In this document: in pieces, positions 24,541 through 33,554 of the stretch
Numbering within the stretch: position 1 is the first letter of the stretch
Layout of the letters: every line of letters begins with the position of its first letter
Source of the DNA: Oscillospiraceae bacterium
GTDB lineage: Bacteria; Bacillota; Clostridia; Oscillospirales; Ruminococcaceae
Length of the DNA: 64,000 nt
Assembly (NCBI GenBank): GCA_021200775.1
Contig: JAJQGB010000009.1
Location: 1 to 64,000 of the forward strand
Reading direction: 5' to 3'
Program-made: the position numbers and the translations under genes
The notes under the pieces: model-generated
What the model was told of the DNA's origin: nothing
Databases searched by the model: none
What the model saw: only the letters and a program-made list of their open reading frames with translations

Positions 24541-26529
24541 TTATCCTGTCATCTCCACCTCCACCCCGTCCGTCGCCACCATTATCTCCCCATAAAGATT
24601 CGTCACGCAGACGCCGTTGGCTATGTAAATATAATACCCTTCATCCGGGACCTGCGAGTCGGTTATCAGAATCTCTTTGTCGCCGAGGGTGACGGTGGTG
24701 CAGGTGCCGGAAACTGTGACTTCGGCGGAGCCGAGACTGAGGGTTGAGCCGTCGGTGAGTTTTATGAGCTCGGTTTCGGAGTTACCATGCGTCGAGGCGG
24801 TTGTGTCGAAGAGAATTATGTCGGGAGTCAGGGCGGCGTTTAAGTAGGACGGATAGTTCGCCGTGCCGTTATCCAGAATCGCAACGGCTTTGACGGCGGT
24901 TAAGCCCTCCTCTGAGATGATGTAGCCGAAATTGTTTGAATAAGAGCCGTCCGAGTCGATTGCCAGGCACTCTCCGCCCTGATAGATTGTCAGAAGATAT
25001 CCGTCGCCGTCGGAGGTGATTTTAAGGTGAGTTGTCCCCGAGTCAAGAGTGTAGAATGAGAATATCAGCGCAATTGTCACCGAGAACGCTCCGAGAGCCG
25101 ACAGAGCCGCCTTCCGGACGCTTTTCGTCAGAATAAGAACCAAAACAACAGCCGCAGTGAGCAGGGTTACGACAACCGGCACCGCGGCGAATTTTATCGG
25201 AATATATGTGAAGCCGAGGTTGGAAACCCAATCGCAGATTTTTATCACCCAGCGTGCAATCACTCCGGCAATTTCTATGAGAAAGGACAGCGCCACCGGA
25301 GTTCCGCAAGTGGCAAATATTAGGGACAGGACGAGTGCAACCGTGCAAAACGGCGTCAGGACTACGTTTGTGAGAACCGAGACGAGGGAAATCTCATCAA
25401 AAATAAAGACCGAAACGGGAAGTATACAGAACCAGACGCAGGCGGCACACATCGCTGTCCGTCTGATTTTGCCTTTGATTGAAAATGCCTTTGACACCGC
25501 CGGCTCCACGACGCAAATCCCAAAAACTCCCGAAATGGATAACAAAAAAGCGCCGTCGGCGACGCTGTAGGGAGATATGAAAAGCATGATTATGATTGTG
25601 CACCCGAGAGACGCCAAGGCGTCGTACTCCCGCCGGACGATTGGTGCGAGAAGGTAGATTGTCATCATGATAAACGCCCGAACCGCCGAAATTCTCATCC
25701 CGGAAAAGACGACGAACAGCGCCATTATCGCTTCCGAAACCGCAAAGGTGACCGCCTTCGGAGCGCTGAGAAGCCGGAGGAGGAAAGCCACCAGCGCCGC
25801 AACGATGCTCACGTGGAGCCCGGAAACAGCCAGGAGATGCCCGATTCCGCTTCGGTTGAGGGTGGTTCTTATAGATGAGCTGAGGCTGTCGCTCGTCCCG
25901 CAGAGCATACTCGAAAGGAGCTGACCGGCGTCAAGCCCGACGTAGGAGCAGAAGGTGGTGGTGAGCTTCTCCCTGTAGTCACGGAGATTGCCGTAGACGG
26001 CGTAAATTCCGGTCGCCTTTTCGACGGTGACGCCACTCTCCGCCGAGCACCCGACAAAAATTCCTTTCGGGTTGAAATAATCGCTTGCGGAGAAGCCGGC
26101 ACTGTCCCGGAGCTCATAGATTTCGGCGTCGAAGGAGACCTTATCGCCCGGAGAGATGTTATATCCGCTTAGATAAACGACCACCTTCCCGCTGATTCCG
26201 CCGATATTGCCATTTACCGTCACCTGAGAAGTGTCGCTGTCCTCGCAGTCGGTGACGATTCCCGAGACTCTGACCGTCTCTCCCGAAAGAGCCACCAGCC
26301 GGTCGGCGTGAAAATAGAACCATACGGTGCCGTAGACAGAGAAAATAAGCAAAAATAAAAAGGCGGTCGAAACCGCCCTGCGTAATTTTCCGGACAATAA
26401 AAACAGTCCCGCCACGAACAACACCGCCGCCACAGCGATGAGCGCAAGCCGCACAGAACCGCTCACGAAGTAACAAAAAAGAAGTCCCACCAATGCGCCA
26501 CCCGAAGCCATTATCGCCTCATGCCGCAT
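24541..26529 (-). CDS. comEC: ComEC/Rec2 family DNA-uptake channel, C-terminal domain degenerate
   Basis: A 662-residue polytopic protein. The N-terminal hydrophobic helices and OB-like DUF4131 region (VRVSGIVTDCEDSD, KVVVYLSGYNISPGDKV) are followed by the Competence domain: GIGHLLAVSGLHVSIVAALV, then FSGMRISAVRAFIMM and a block of further membrane helices. This is the channel that passes single-stranded DNA into the cell in natural transformation. The C-terminal 150 residues (about 500-660) take the place of the metallo-beta-lactamase-like domain but lack its HxHxDH motif. ATG 26529 is chosen since GGAAGGAAG lies 8 nt upstream. No comEA is adjacent. Confidence 0.88.
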   Translation of the reverse strand: MRHEAIMASGGALVGLLFCYFVSGSVRLALIAVAAVLFVAGLFLLSGKLRRAVSTAFLFLLIFSVYGTVWFYFHADRLVALSGETVRVSGIVTDCEDSDTSQVTVNGNIGGISGKVVVYLSGYNISPGDKVSFDAEIYELRDSAGFSASDYFNPKGIFVGCSAESGVTVEKATGIYAVYGNLRDYREKLTTTFCSYVGLDAGQLLSSMLCGTSDSLSSSIRTTLNRSGIGHLLAVSGLHVSIVAALVAFLLRLLSAPKAVTFAVSEAIMALFVVFSGMRISAVRAFIMMTIYLLAPIVRREYDALASLGCTIIIMLFISPYSVADGAFLLSISGVFGICVVEPAVSKAFSIKGKIRRTAMCAACVWFCILPVSVFIFDEISLVSVLTNVVLTPFCTVALVLSLIFATCGTPVALSFLIEIAGVIARWVIKICDWVSNLGFTYIPIKFAAVPVVVTLLTAAVVLVLILTKSVRKAALSALGAFSVTIALIFSFYTLDSGTTHLKITSDGDGYLLTIYQGGECLAIDSDGSYSNNFGYIISEEGLTAVKAVAILDNGTANYPSYLNAALTPDIILFDTTASTHGNSETELIKLTDGSTLSLGSAEVTVSGTCTTVTLGDKEILITDSQVPDEGYYIYIANGVCVTNLYGEIMVATDGVEVEMTG

Positions 26530-26649
26530 AAGAACACTTCCTTCCATCAAATGATAATAATATTATATAAGATTATGGGGCGGATGTCAAGAGGTTTTGA
26601 AAAAAATAAGTCGGATTTTACAGATGAATGAGGGATGAAATAGTTAAAA

Positions 26650-26672
26650 GAGCGACCGGAAGATGGTCGCTC
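26650..26672 (-). terminator. Terminator of Thr-rich lipoprotein gene
   Basis: GAGCGACC and GGTCGCTC form an 8-bp stem with TTTTAA after it on the minus strand, 7 bp past the stop codon. Confidence 0.75.
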
Positions 26673-26678
26673 ATATAA

Positions 26679-27737
26679 TCAGTATTGTTGTTTTCCCGTG
26701 CCGTTGCAAGCCCAGCATTTTCCTTTATGGGTATGGCATCTCCAGCAGTCACGATTTTCCTTGTCGGATGCACTGCTCCAGAGGTAACCGTCTCCTCCAC
26801 AGGTCTGGCAATCTCCCGTCCCGTTGCATATCATGCAATCCTTTTTGGCGTACTCGGGGATGTATGTACCGTCCCAGGTACCGGTGATTGAACCTTCAAC
26901 CGGATTGCCACTGTAATCTGTTGGCTGGTTTCCAGTGCGTACAATTGGGTCAATCATCTCAAAATCGGAATCATAGTAGATGGATATAGATATTCTTCCT
27001 TCAGCATAGAAATAGGACACCATAACACGGACATCATAGCAGCCGCCTAATATTGGTATAATGGAGTCTTTACTGCTATCGTCGATTTTTTCTATCGCGC
27101 TGTTGTTGCCGTTATAGGAGAAAAAGTAAGAACTAAAAAGAGAAGCAGTAGAAGATATCAGATTAGAGTCTACAATATTGTATAGCTCAAGTTGATAGCA
27201 ATCGTCCTGGAAGAGTTCGATAACTTCGTCTATACAATCTCTGCCGTTATCAAGGGAAAAACTATAGGAAATCAGATGACCGGTGTCACCATATCCTTTA
27301 TCTTCTCCACGTCCGCAACTCAAAAAGTCCCCGATATCCGGTAAATAAACGCTGTTTGAACTGTAAGAAATGGATTCAGCCTCATCGACGGCGGTTGTTT
27401 CGGCAGCAGTTGTTACTTTGGACGTAGCTTTTTCAGTTGTAGTGGTGGCGGCTGTCGTTGTTACTGGAGTTGTTTTCTCAGTAGTCGTTGTGACGGTTGT
27501 TGTGACTGTGGTTGTTGTCACAGGAGTTTCTTTTTCAGCTGTTGTGGTAGTTGTTTCTGCCGTGGTGATTCTCATGGGAGAATCTTCTTCAGCCGTTGTT
27601 GTAGTGGAGGGCGTCCTTGTTGTAGCCTTGCGGTTTGATGTGGTGACGCTTTCTTGCGTGCCTGTAGAGCCACAAGAGGATGTCATTAACATCAAAAGCG
27701 TTGCTAACATTATCGCTACAATCTTTTTTATTTTCAT
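26679..27737 (-). CDS. Thr-rich lipoprotein with DnaJ-type CxxCxGxG zinc motifs
   Basis: A 352-residue lipoprotein (signal MKIKKIVAIMLATLLMLM, lipobox SSCG). Residues about 25-118 are a low-complexity linker of Thr with Ala, Val and Glu, similar to cell-wall-spanning linkers. A globular domain of unknown type follows (about 120-295). The C-terminus has a zinc-finger arrangement CMICNGTGDCQTCGGDG ... CWRCHTHKGKCWACNGTG, four Cys-x-x-Cys motifs as in the DnaJ cysteine-rich domain but without any J domain. The protein is therefore extracellular with a DnaJ-like Cys module. The function is unknown. Confidence 0.85.
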   Translation of the reverse strand: MKIKKIVAIMLATLLMLMTSSCGSTGTQESVTTSNRKATTRTPSTTTTAEEDSPMRITTAETTTTTAEKETPVTTTTVTTTVTTTTEKTTPVTTTAATTTTEKATSKVTTAAETTAVDEAESISYSSNSVYLPDIGDFLSCGRGEDKGYGDTGHLISYSFSLDNGRDCIDEVIELFQDDCYQLELYNIVDSNLISSTASLFSSYFFSYNGNNSAIEKIDDSSKDSIIPILGGCYDVRVMVSYFYAEGRISISIYYDSDFEMIDPIVRTGNQPTDYSGNPVEGSITGTWDGTYIPEYAKKDCMICNGTGDCQTCGGDGYLWSSASDKENRDCWRCHTHKGKCWACNGTGKQQY

Positions 27738-27944
27738 ATCAAAACTCCCTTTACTTGATTATAAACTATATTTTATCTTAATATGTGGAGACTGTCAATA
27801 TTAATTTTTTGCAAACATGTTGACTTTCAAAGAAATCCATAATTCCGACCCTCGAAGCTTGACATCCCGCCCATTTAGGACTATAATTACTATTTAGGAA
27901 AGTAGAAAATGGCGTAATAGTGGATTTTAATGAGTGGGGTGCTT

Positions 27945-28436
27945 ATGAGAATACTTGGAATTGACCCGGGGTATGCGATTGTCGGGTATGGGGTCTTAGA
28001 TTATGACGGGAGGAACTTCGCCGTCAAGGGCTACGGGGCTATCACCACGACGCCGGACATGCAGTTTGACGAGCGGCTCGGGGTTATCTACAATGACATG
28101 AATGAGCTTCTTGACATGTACAAGCCGGAGGCTATCTCCCTTGAAAAGCTCTTCTTCAACACCAACCACACAACCGCCATTGACGTGGCGCAGGCTAGGG
28201 GAGTAATCCTCCTTTCGGCAAACAAGCACGATATAAAGATTTATGAGTATACACCCTTGCAGGTGAAGAACTCTGTCGTCGGCTACGGCAGGGCTGAGAA
28301 GAAGCAGGTTCAGGAAATGACTCGTTCAATTCTTCGGCTCAAAGAAATCCCCAAGCCGGACGATGCGGCGGACGCACTTGCTCTCGCCATCACCCACGGT
28401 CACTATGCAACTTCAAAAGTCTTCGGACTGAATTAA
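27945..28436 (+). CDS. ruvC: Holliday junction resolvase RuvC
   Basis: A 163-residue endonuclease that cuts Holliday junctions after RuvAB branch migration. Acidic active-site residues are seen in RILGIDPGYA (first Asp), ISLEKLFF (Glu, about 66) and PDDAADALALAI (two Asp near the end). The length is normal for RuvC. I chose the ATG at 27945 before RILGIDPG; a start at 27930 would add five residues and has a poorer ribosome site. It is the first gene of the ruvC-ruvA-ruvB cluster. Confidence 0.96.
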   Translation: MRILGIDPGYAIVGYGVLDYDGRNFAVKGYGAITTTPDMQFDERLGVIYNDMNELLDMYKPEAISLEKLFFNTNHTTAIDVAQARGVILLSANKHDIKIYEYTPLQVKNSVVGYGRAEKKQVQEMTRSILRLKEIPKPDDAADALALAITHGHYATSKVFGLN

Positions 28437-28466
28437 CGCCCTTGCACGGCAGAACGGAACTTAAAA

Positions 28467-29072
28467 ATGATATACAGCCTCACCGGAAATATTATACACA
28501 CCGAGCCCGACCTCTGCGTTATCGAATGTGGAGGAGTCGGCTATGCCTGCAAAACCACGATGAATACTATAACCTCCGTCTCGAATATGACTTCCTGCAC
28601 GCTTTATACCTATATGGCTGTGCGTGAAGACGCAATCGACCTGTTCGGGTTCTTCACTAAAGACGAGCTCGAATGCTTCAAGCTTCTGACCTCCGTAAGT
28701 GGCGTCGGCTCGAAGTATGCCCTTGCGATTCTTTCAAGCCTCACTCCGGCTTCCGTAGCGTTAGCTATTGCTTCGGATGACACCAAAGCGTTCTCGAAAG
28801 TCAAGGGAATCGGCTCTAAAATCGCACAGAGAATCGTTATGGAGCTCAAAGACAAGGTCGCTCACGGCGCAGTCTTGGACACCACCGGCGACGTCGGAGC
28901 TATTACTGCGGCAGTAGGAGATAACAACAAGGCGGAAGCGATTGCGGCTCTCGTCGTGCTCGGCTACACCCAGTCGGAAGCGGCTCAGGCGGTCACAAAG
29001 TGCCCGGGAGAACTCGAAACGGACGAAATCATCAAGAGAAGTTTAAGGACTCTTGCGTCCGGCAGATTTTAA
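28467..29072 (+). CDS. ruvA: Holliday junction branch migration protein RuvA
   Basis: A 201-residue junction-binding protein. Its N-terminal OB fold opens MIYSLTGNI and contains ECGGVGYACKT; two helix-hairpin-helix motifs follow (LTSVSGVGSKYALAILSSL and FSKVKGIGSKIAQRIVMEL), and the C-terminal domain III (EAIAALVVLGYTQSEA) contacts RuvB. The gene lies 30 bp after ruvC and 12 bp before ruvB. Confidence 0.97.
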   Translation: MIYSLTGNIIHTEPDLCVIECGGVGYACKTTMNTITSVSNMTSCTLYTYMAVREDAIDLFGFFTKDELECFKLLTSVSGVGSKYALAILSSLTPASVALAIASDDTKAFSKVKGIGSKIAQRIVMELKDKVAHGAVLDTTGDVGAITAAVGDNNKAEAIAALVVLGYTQSEAAQAVTKCPGELETDEIIKRSLRTLASGRF

Positions 29073-29084
29073 GGAGGTGAAGGC

Positions 29085-30122
29085 ATGATTGAATCGGAAC
29101 AGTTTGATCTCGAAAAAAGGCTTGTCGGCACCGAGGTTTTGGCTGAGGACGTCGACGAGGCGGAGCTTTCCCTCCGACCGAAAACCTTGAACGAATACAT
29201 CGGTCAGGAAAAGGTCAAGGAGAACATGAAAATCTATATCGACGCCGCAAAAAAGCGTGGAGAACCACTAGATCATGTCCTTCTCTACGGACCTCCGGGA
29301 CTCGGAAAAACAACCCTTTCGGCAATCATCGCCCACGAAATGGGCGTCAATATACGTATAACTTCTGGACCGGCTATAACGAAGCCGGGCGACATTGTCG
29401 CAATTTTAACCAACCTTCAGGCGGGCGACGTCCTCTTCATAGATGAGATTCACCGAATCCCACGTGAGATTGAGGAGGTTTTGTACCCTGCGATGGAGGA
29501 CTTTGCCGTCGACATCATCATCGGCAAGGGAGCAGGCGCCCGGACCATCCGCCTTGATGTCCCGCACTTCACCCTTATCGGTGCCACAACAAGGGCAGGA
29601 CAGCTCACTTCTCCGCTTCGTGACAGGTTCGGAATCTCACAGAGACTTGAACTCTACACCCACGAAGAGCTCTGCGAGATTATCATCAGGTCTGCAAATA
29701 TCTTAGGAGTAATCTGCGACCGTGAAGGCGCAATCGAAATCGCCAAGCGTTCAAGAGGAACCCCGAGAATTGCGAACAGGCTTCTTAAACGTGTCAGGGA
29801 CTTCGCCGACGTTATGGGTAACGGCACAATAACTCCCGAAATAGCAAAGATTGCCCTTGACCGGATGGAGATTGACTCTTTAGGGCTTGACACAATGGAC
29901 AAGCGGATGCTCAACATGATTATAAAGGGCTACAACGGCGGACCGGTTGGTCTTGAAACGCTTGCTTCTGCCATCGGTGAAGAAGCAGTGACGCTAGAAG
30001 ACGTCTGCGAGCCGTACTTAATGCAACTCGGTTTCATCGCAAGAACCCCAAGAGGACGTTGCGCCACAGATTTGGCGTACAAACATCTGGGACTTCTGCG
30101 TGACGGGCAAACTATGCTATAA
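29085..30122 (+). CDS. ruvB: Holliday junction branch migration ATPase RuvB
   Basis: A 345-residue AAA+ motor that drives branch migration with RuvA. Walker A is GPPGLGKTT, Walker B is LFIDEIHR, sensor 1 lies in TLIGATTR with the arginine finger in the following PLRDRFG, and the C-terminal winged helix contains [16 protein letters not shown] strong AAGGAGGTG lies before the ATG. Confidence 0.98.
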   Translation: MIESEQFDLEKRLVGTEVLAEDVDEAELSLRPKTLNEYIGQEKVKENMKIYIDAAKKRGEPLDHVLLYGPPGLGKTTLSAIIAHEMGVNIRITSGPAITKPGDIVAILTNLQAGDVLFIDEIHRIPREIEEVLYPAMEDFAVDIIIGKGAGARTIRLDVPHFTLIGATTRAGQLTSPLRDRFGISQRLELYTHEELCEIIIRSANILGVICDREGAIEIAKRSRGTPRIANRLLKRVRDFADVMGNGTITPEIAKIALDRMEIDSLGLDTMDKRMLNMIIKGYNGGPVGLETLASAIGEEAVTLEDVCEPYLMQLGFIARTPRGRCATDLAYKHLGLLRDGQTML

Positions 30123-30147
30123 ATCAAAAAAGACTGGGGCTGATTTC

Positions 30148-31527
30148 ATGGGAAATTTATTCGGTGCTGACGGGGCTGTCAAGGGCGAGGCTTTGAGTGA
30201 CCTCAGCTGTGAGCTCGCTATGGCTATTGGCAGGGCTTGCGCTTATGTGCTCTCAAAGAGAAACCATCGCCATGCGAAGATTCTTATCGGGAAGGACACC
30301 CGTTCCTCCTGCAAAATCTTAGAGTCCGCACTTGTCGCCGGAATCTGCTCGGCTGGCGGAGATGCAGACCTTCTGGGAGTCGTCCCGACGCCGGCTGTTG
30401 CGTACCTCACCGTCAAGTACGGCGCCGATGCCGGAATCATGGTTTCCGCTTCCCATAACAGCTATGAATTTAACGGAATCAGAATCTTCTCCGCTTCCGG
30501 CGACCGTCTTACTGACAGCGTTGAAGCCGAAATTGAGAGACTGGTTCTCGAATCCCCCGACGAAATCCCGAACGCAAGCGCTGAAAATCTCGGCGATATC
30601 TTAAACGAAAAGAACGCCGAGTGGGACTATGTCAGGTATCTTCTCCGTGACATTCAGGTGGATTTGGGCAGACTCAGAATTGTTGTCGACTGTGCCAACG
30701 GTGCGGCTTATGAAACGGCTGTCAAGTTCTTCCGTGGACTCGGAATCACTGCGAAGTTTCTGAACACCGAGCCGAACGGAGTGAATATAAACGAAGACTG
30801 CGGAACTGAAGATTTGACTGCTTTAAGCAAGGCAGTTGTTGAATCGAGAGCCCACTGTGGAATCGCACTCGACGGCGACGGCTCACGATGCCTTCTTGTC
30901 GACGAAAAGGGCGAGCCTGTCGACCCGGACAAAATGCTTGCGGCACTCGCATACTTCATGAAGCAGGAGAAGACACTTTCCGCAAACACCTGCGTCGTTA
31001 CAAGAGCCACGAATTTGGGCTTCTTCAAGTGGGCAAAGGACAAGGGAATCGTCACTTCGACGGCTTCCGGAGTTTCGGAAAGAAGTATTCACGAACGGCT
31101 TATGACCGACGGATATACTCTGGGTGCTGACGCAAGCGGAAGGTTCCTCTTCGGAAGAGTCCCCGATACGGCGGACGGCGAGCTGAGCGGCGCAAAAATG
31201 CTTGAAGTGATGGCGAAAACCGGCAGGAAGCTCTCAGAAATCGCCGAAATCTTCACGCCATATCCGACAATCGACGTCGACGTGAGAATACGCCACGAAT
31301 GTAAGAACATGTGGGAAACCGTCCCCGAGATTACGGAGATGCTTGATTATTGCTCCGAAAAGCTCGCCGGCGACGGAAGAATTTACATAAGAGAATCGTC
31401 CGCCGAGCCACTGATTCGAGTCACGGCTGAGGGCAGAGACGAAGAAATCATTTATCAGTATGCCCAGGCAGCCGCACAGACGGTTGCGGAGCATATAGGA
31501 GAGTTGAACAGTAATGAGAACAGCTGA
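30148..31527 (+). CDS. glmM: Phosphoglucosamine mutase-like phosphohexomutase
   Basis: A 459-residue alpha-D-phosphohexomutase. The N-terminal motif LFGADGAVKG replaces the usual LFGTDGVRG, the phosphoserine loop is MVSASHNSYEFNGIR (Ser near residue 100), the metal site is LDGDGSR, and the phosphate-binding loop is RESSAEPLIRV. This fits GlmM, which makes glucosamine-1-phosphate for peptidoglycan, although the sugar-binding loop GADASGRF departs from the usual GEQSGH. The family is sure; the exact substrate is somewhat less so. The ATG at 30148 matches the family start. The next gene overlaps it by 14 bp. Confidence 0.85.
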   Translation: MGNLFGADGAVKGEALSDLSCELAMAIGRACAYVLSKRNHRHAKILIGKDTRSSCKILESALVAGICSAGGDADLLGVVPTPAVAYLTVKYGADAGIMVSASHNSYEFNGIRIFSASGDRLTDSVEAEIERLVLESPDEIPNASAENLGDILNEKNAEWDYVRYLLRDIQVDLGRLRIVVDCANGAAYETAVKFFRGLGITAKFLNTEPNGVNINEDCGTEDLTALSKAVVESRAHCGIALDGDGSRCLLVDEKGEPVDPDKMLAALAYFMKQEKTLSANTCVVTRATNLGFFKWAKDKGIVTSTASGVSERSIHERLMTDGYTLGADASGRFLFGRVPDTADGELSGAKMLEVMAKTGRKLSEIAEIFTPYPTIDVDVRIRHECKNMWETVPEITEMLDYCSEKLAGDGRIYIRESSAEPLIRVTAEGRDEEIIYQYAQAAAQTVAEHIGELNSNENS

Positions 31528-32395
31528 CGGCTGGAAAGATTATAGATTGCTCGATGCAACTGACGGCGAAAGGCTTGAAAGCTGGAAGGACATCCGGCTT
31601 ATAAGACCCGACCCTCAGGTCATCTGGAAAACAGAAAAGAGCGCCATCTGGCAGAGCGCTAATGCAGTGTATCACCGTTCGAGTAAGGGCGGCGGACAGT
31701 GGGAGTACTTAAAAAAGCTCCCCGAAAGCTGGACTGTCGGTTATGGGTCGCAGTATTTCGGAAATCTCCGGTTCAAAGTCCACCCGACCGGCTTCAAGCA
31801 CACCGGGCTCTTCCCCGAGCAGGCTGTCAACTGGGAGAAAACCGGACAGCTGATTTCTGAGAGAGTGAAGACTGACAAGGTCAGAGTTCTGAATCTCTTT
31901 GCCTACACCGGCGGAGCGACACTTGCTTGCTCCGGCGCAGGAGCCGATGTCTGCCACGTCGACGCCTCAAAGGGCATGGTTCAGTGGGCAAGAGAAAACG
32001 CCGCACTGTCGGGCTTGTCCGAGAAGCCAATAAGATGGATTGTCGACGACTGCGAGAAGTTTGTCAGGCGTGAAATCAAGCGCAATAGCCTTTACGAAGG
32101 CGTCATCATGGACCCGCCGAGCTACGGCAGAGGACCTTCGGGTGAGATATGGAAGCTCGAAGACAACGTCTACGATTTAGTCAAGCTTACGGCAGGAGTT
32201 CTGAGCGAAAAACCGCTATTCTTCGTCCTGAACAGCTATACAACCGGGCTTTCCGCATCGGTAATGGGCTATATTTTGTCAACCGTCCTGATTCCGAAAT
32301 TCGGCGGCAAAGTCACAAGCGATGAGATAGGCTTGCCGGTGGAGTCAACAGGCTTGACGCTTCCGGCGGGGAGTACGTCAATTTGGTATACCTGA
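31514..32395 (+). CDS. Class I SAM-dependent RNA methyltransferase (RlmI/RlmL-like)
   Basis: A 293-residue methyltransferase. The SAM-binding motif I is VLNLFAYTGGATLACSGAGA, an acidic residue follows in CHVDASKGMVQWARENAAL, and the catalytic motif is VIMDPPSYGRG. This matches the SAM-dependent methyltransferases related to RlmI/RlmK, which methylate 23S rRNA; the PUA part is absent, so the exact target is unknown. The start lies inside the end of glmM, indicating coupling. The stop codon TGA is shared with the first bases of repeat copy 3. Confidence 0.87.
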   Translation: MRTADGWKDYRLLDATDGERLESWKDIRLIRPDPQVIWKTEKSAIWQSANAVYHRSSKGGGQWEYLKKLPESWTVGYGSQYFGNLRFKVHPTGFKHTGLFPEQAVNWEKTGQLISERVKTDKVRVLNLFAYTGGATLACSGAGADVCHVDASKGMVQWARENAALSGLSEKPIRWIVDDCEKFVRREIKRNSLYEGVIMDPPSYGRGPSGEIWKLEDNVYDLVKLTAGVLSEKPLFFVLNSYTTGLSASVMGYILSTVLIPKFGGKVTSDEIGLPVESTGLTLPAGSTSIWYT

Positions 32396-32504
32396 AACCC
32401 CTCCACCGCACTTCGTGCGGTCCCCCTCCCCTTTCAGGGGAGGCTATAACAGGCTCCCCTGAAAGGGGAGCTGGCAGCTGCGAAGCAGCTGACTGAGGGG
32501 TTTC
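32394..32504. repeat. Dispersed GGGGAGCC inverted-repeat element, copy 3
   Basis: A compact copy of 111 bp with perfect termini GAAACCCCTC and GAGGGGTTTC. Inside are CCCCTCCCCTTTCAGGGGAGG and GGCTCCCCTGAAAGGGGAGC hairpins. The left terminus forms the stop codon of the methyltransferase gene, and the ribosome binding site of ecfA1 follows right after the right terminus. Confidence 0.9.
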
Positions 32505-32518
32505 TGAAAGGGGTTACA

Positions 32519-33373
32519 ATGAGTTTTATAGACATAGACAATGTTAAATTCACATACACGACCGAGGACGACAACGGAAATGTCGAGAAAAACGAGGTTT
32601 TACATGGGCTTTCGCTCTCCGTTGACAAGGGCGAATTTGTTGCGGTTCTCGGGCATAACGGCTCGGGGAAGTCGACGCTTGCGAAGCTTTTGAACGCAAT
32701 CAACCTTCCCGATTCCGGGAAAGTCACGGTTGCCGGGATGGACACTTCGGATGAAGACAAGCTTTTCGACATCAGAAGTAACGTCGGCATGGTCTTCCAG
32801 AACCCGGACAACCAGATTGTTGCGACCATCGTCGAGGAGGACGTCGCATTCGCACTTGAAAATATCGGTGTAGAGCCGTCTGAGATTAGAAGAAGAGTCG
32901 ACGAAGCACTGAAAACCGTCGGGATGTACGACTACCGGGAACACTCCCCGTCGAAGCTTTCCGGAGGACAGAAGCAGAGGGTCGCAATCGCCGGAGTCCT
33001 GGCGATGAAGCCGGACTGCATAGTCCTTGACGAGCCGACCGCCATGCTCGACCCAATCGGCAGGCGGGAGATAATGTCGACAATCACCGAGCTCAACAAA
33101 ACCGGTGTCACGATAGTGCTTATAACCCATTACATGGACGAAGCCGCAAGGGCGAAGCGGGTTGTAGTCATGGACTCGGGCAACATCATAATGGACGACT
33201 GCCCGAAAAAGGTTTTCTCGCAGGTCGAGAAGCTGAAATCCTTAGGACTTGACGTCCCGCAGGTAACCGAACTTACACACGAGCTCAGAAAGTGCGGGGT
33301 AAATCTCCCCGAAGACATAATTTACGAAGACGAGTGTTACGAAGCACTGTATAAGCTGCTGCAAGTCGGCTGA
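32519..33373 (+). CDS. ecfA1: Energy-coupling factor transporter ATPase EcfA1
   Basis: A 284-residue ABC ATPase of the ECF vitamin/micronutrient importer. Walker A is GHNGSGKST, the Q-loop is FQNPDNQ, the signature is LSGGQKQRVAIAG, Walker B is CIVLDEPTAML, and the switch His lies in LITHYMDEA. It pairs with EcfA2 and drives EcfT plus exchangeable S components. AAAGGGG is directly upstream of the ATG. The gene is flanked on both sides by repeat copies 3 and 4. Confidence 0.96.
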   Translation: MSFIDIDNVKFTYTTEDDNGNVEKNEVLHGLSLSVDKGEFVAVLGHNGSGKSTLAKLLNAINLPDSGKVTVAGMDTSDEDKLFDIRSNVGMVFQNPDNQIVATIVEEDVAFALENIGVEPSEIRRRVDEALKTVGMYDYREHSPSKLSGGQKQRVAIAGVLAMKPDCIVLDEPTAMLDPIGRREIMSTITELNKTGVTIVLITHYMDEAARAKRVVVMDSGNIIMDDCPKKVFSQVEKLKSLGLDVPQVTELTHELRKCGVNLPEDIIYEDECYEALYKLLQVG

Positions 33374-33519
33374 AACCCCTCAGTCAGCCCTTCGGGCTGA
33401 CAGCTCCCCTTTCAGGGGAGCCTATAGCTGCCTTTTCCGCAAGTTCTTGCCTGAGGCAGTTAAAGCCTCCCCCGAAGGGGGAGGGGGACCGCCGGCGAAG
33501 CCGGTGGTGGAGGGGTTTC
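33372..33519. repeat. Dispersed GGGGAGCC inverted-repeat element, copy 4
   Basis: A 148-bp copy with termini GAAACCCCTC and GAGGGGTTTC. It splits ecfA1 from ecfA2, which usually lie next to each other. The left terminus forms the TGA stop codon of ecfA1. Confidence 0.9.
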
Positions 33520-33554
33520 CGTGGTTATGAAGCTGTAAAGAGAGGACAACACCA

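Noticed and set aside
27370-27804. A 144-codon Val-rich plus-strand frame
   Set aside because: It is the antisense of the Thr-rich linker of the lipoprotein; Thr codons read as Val-rich sequence on the other strand.
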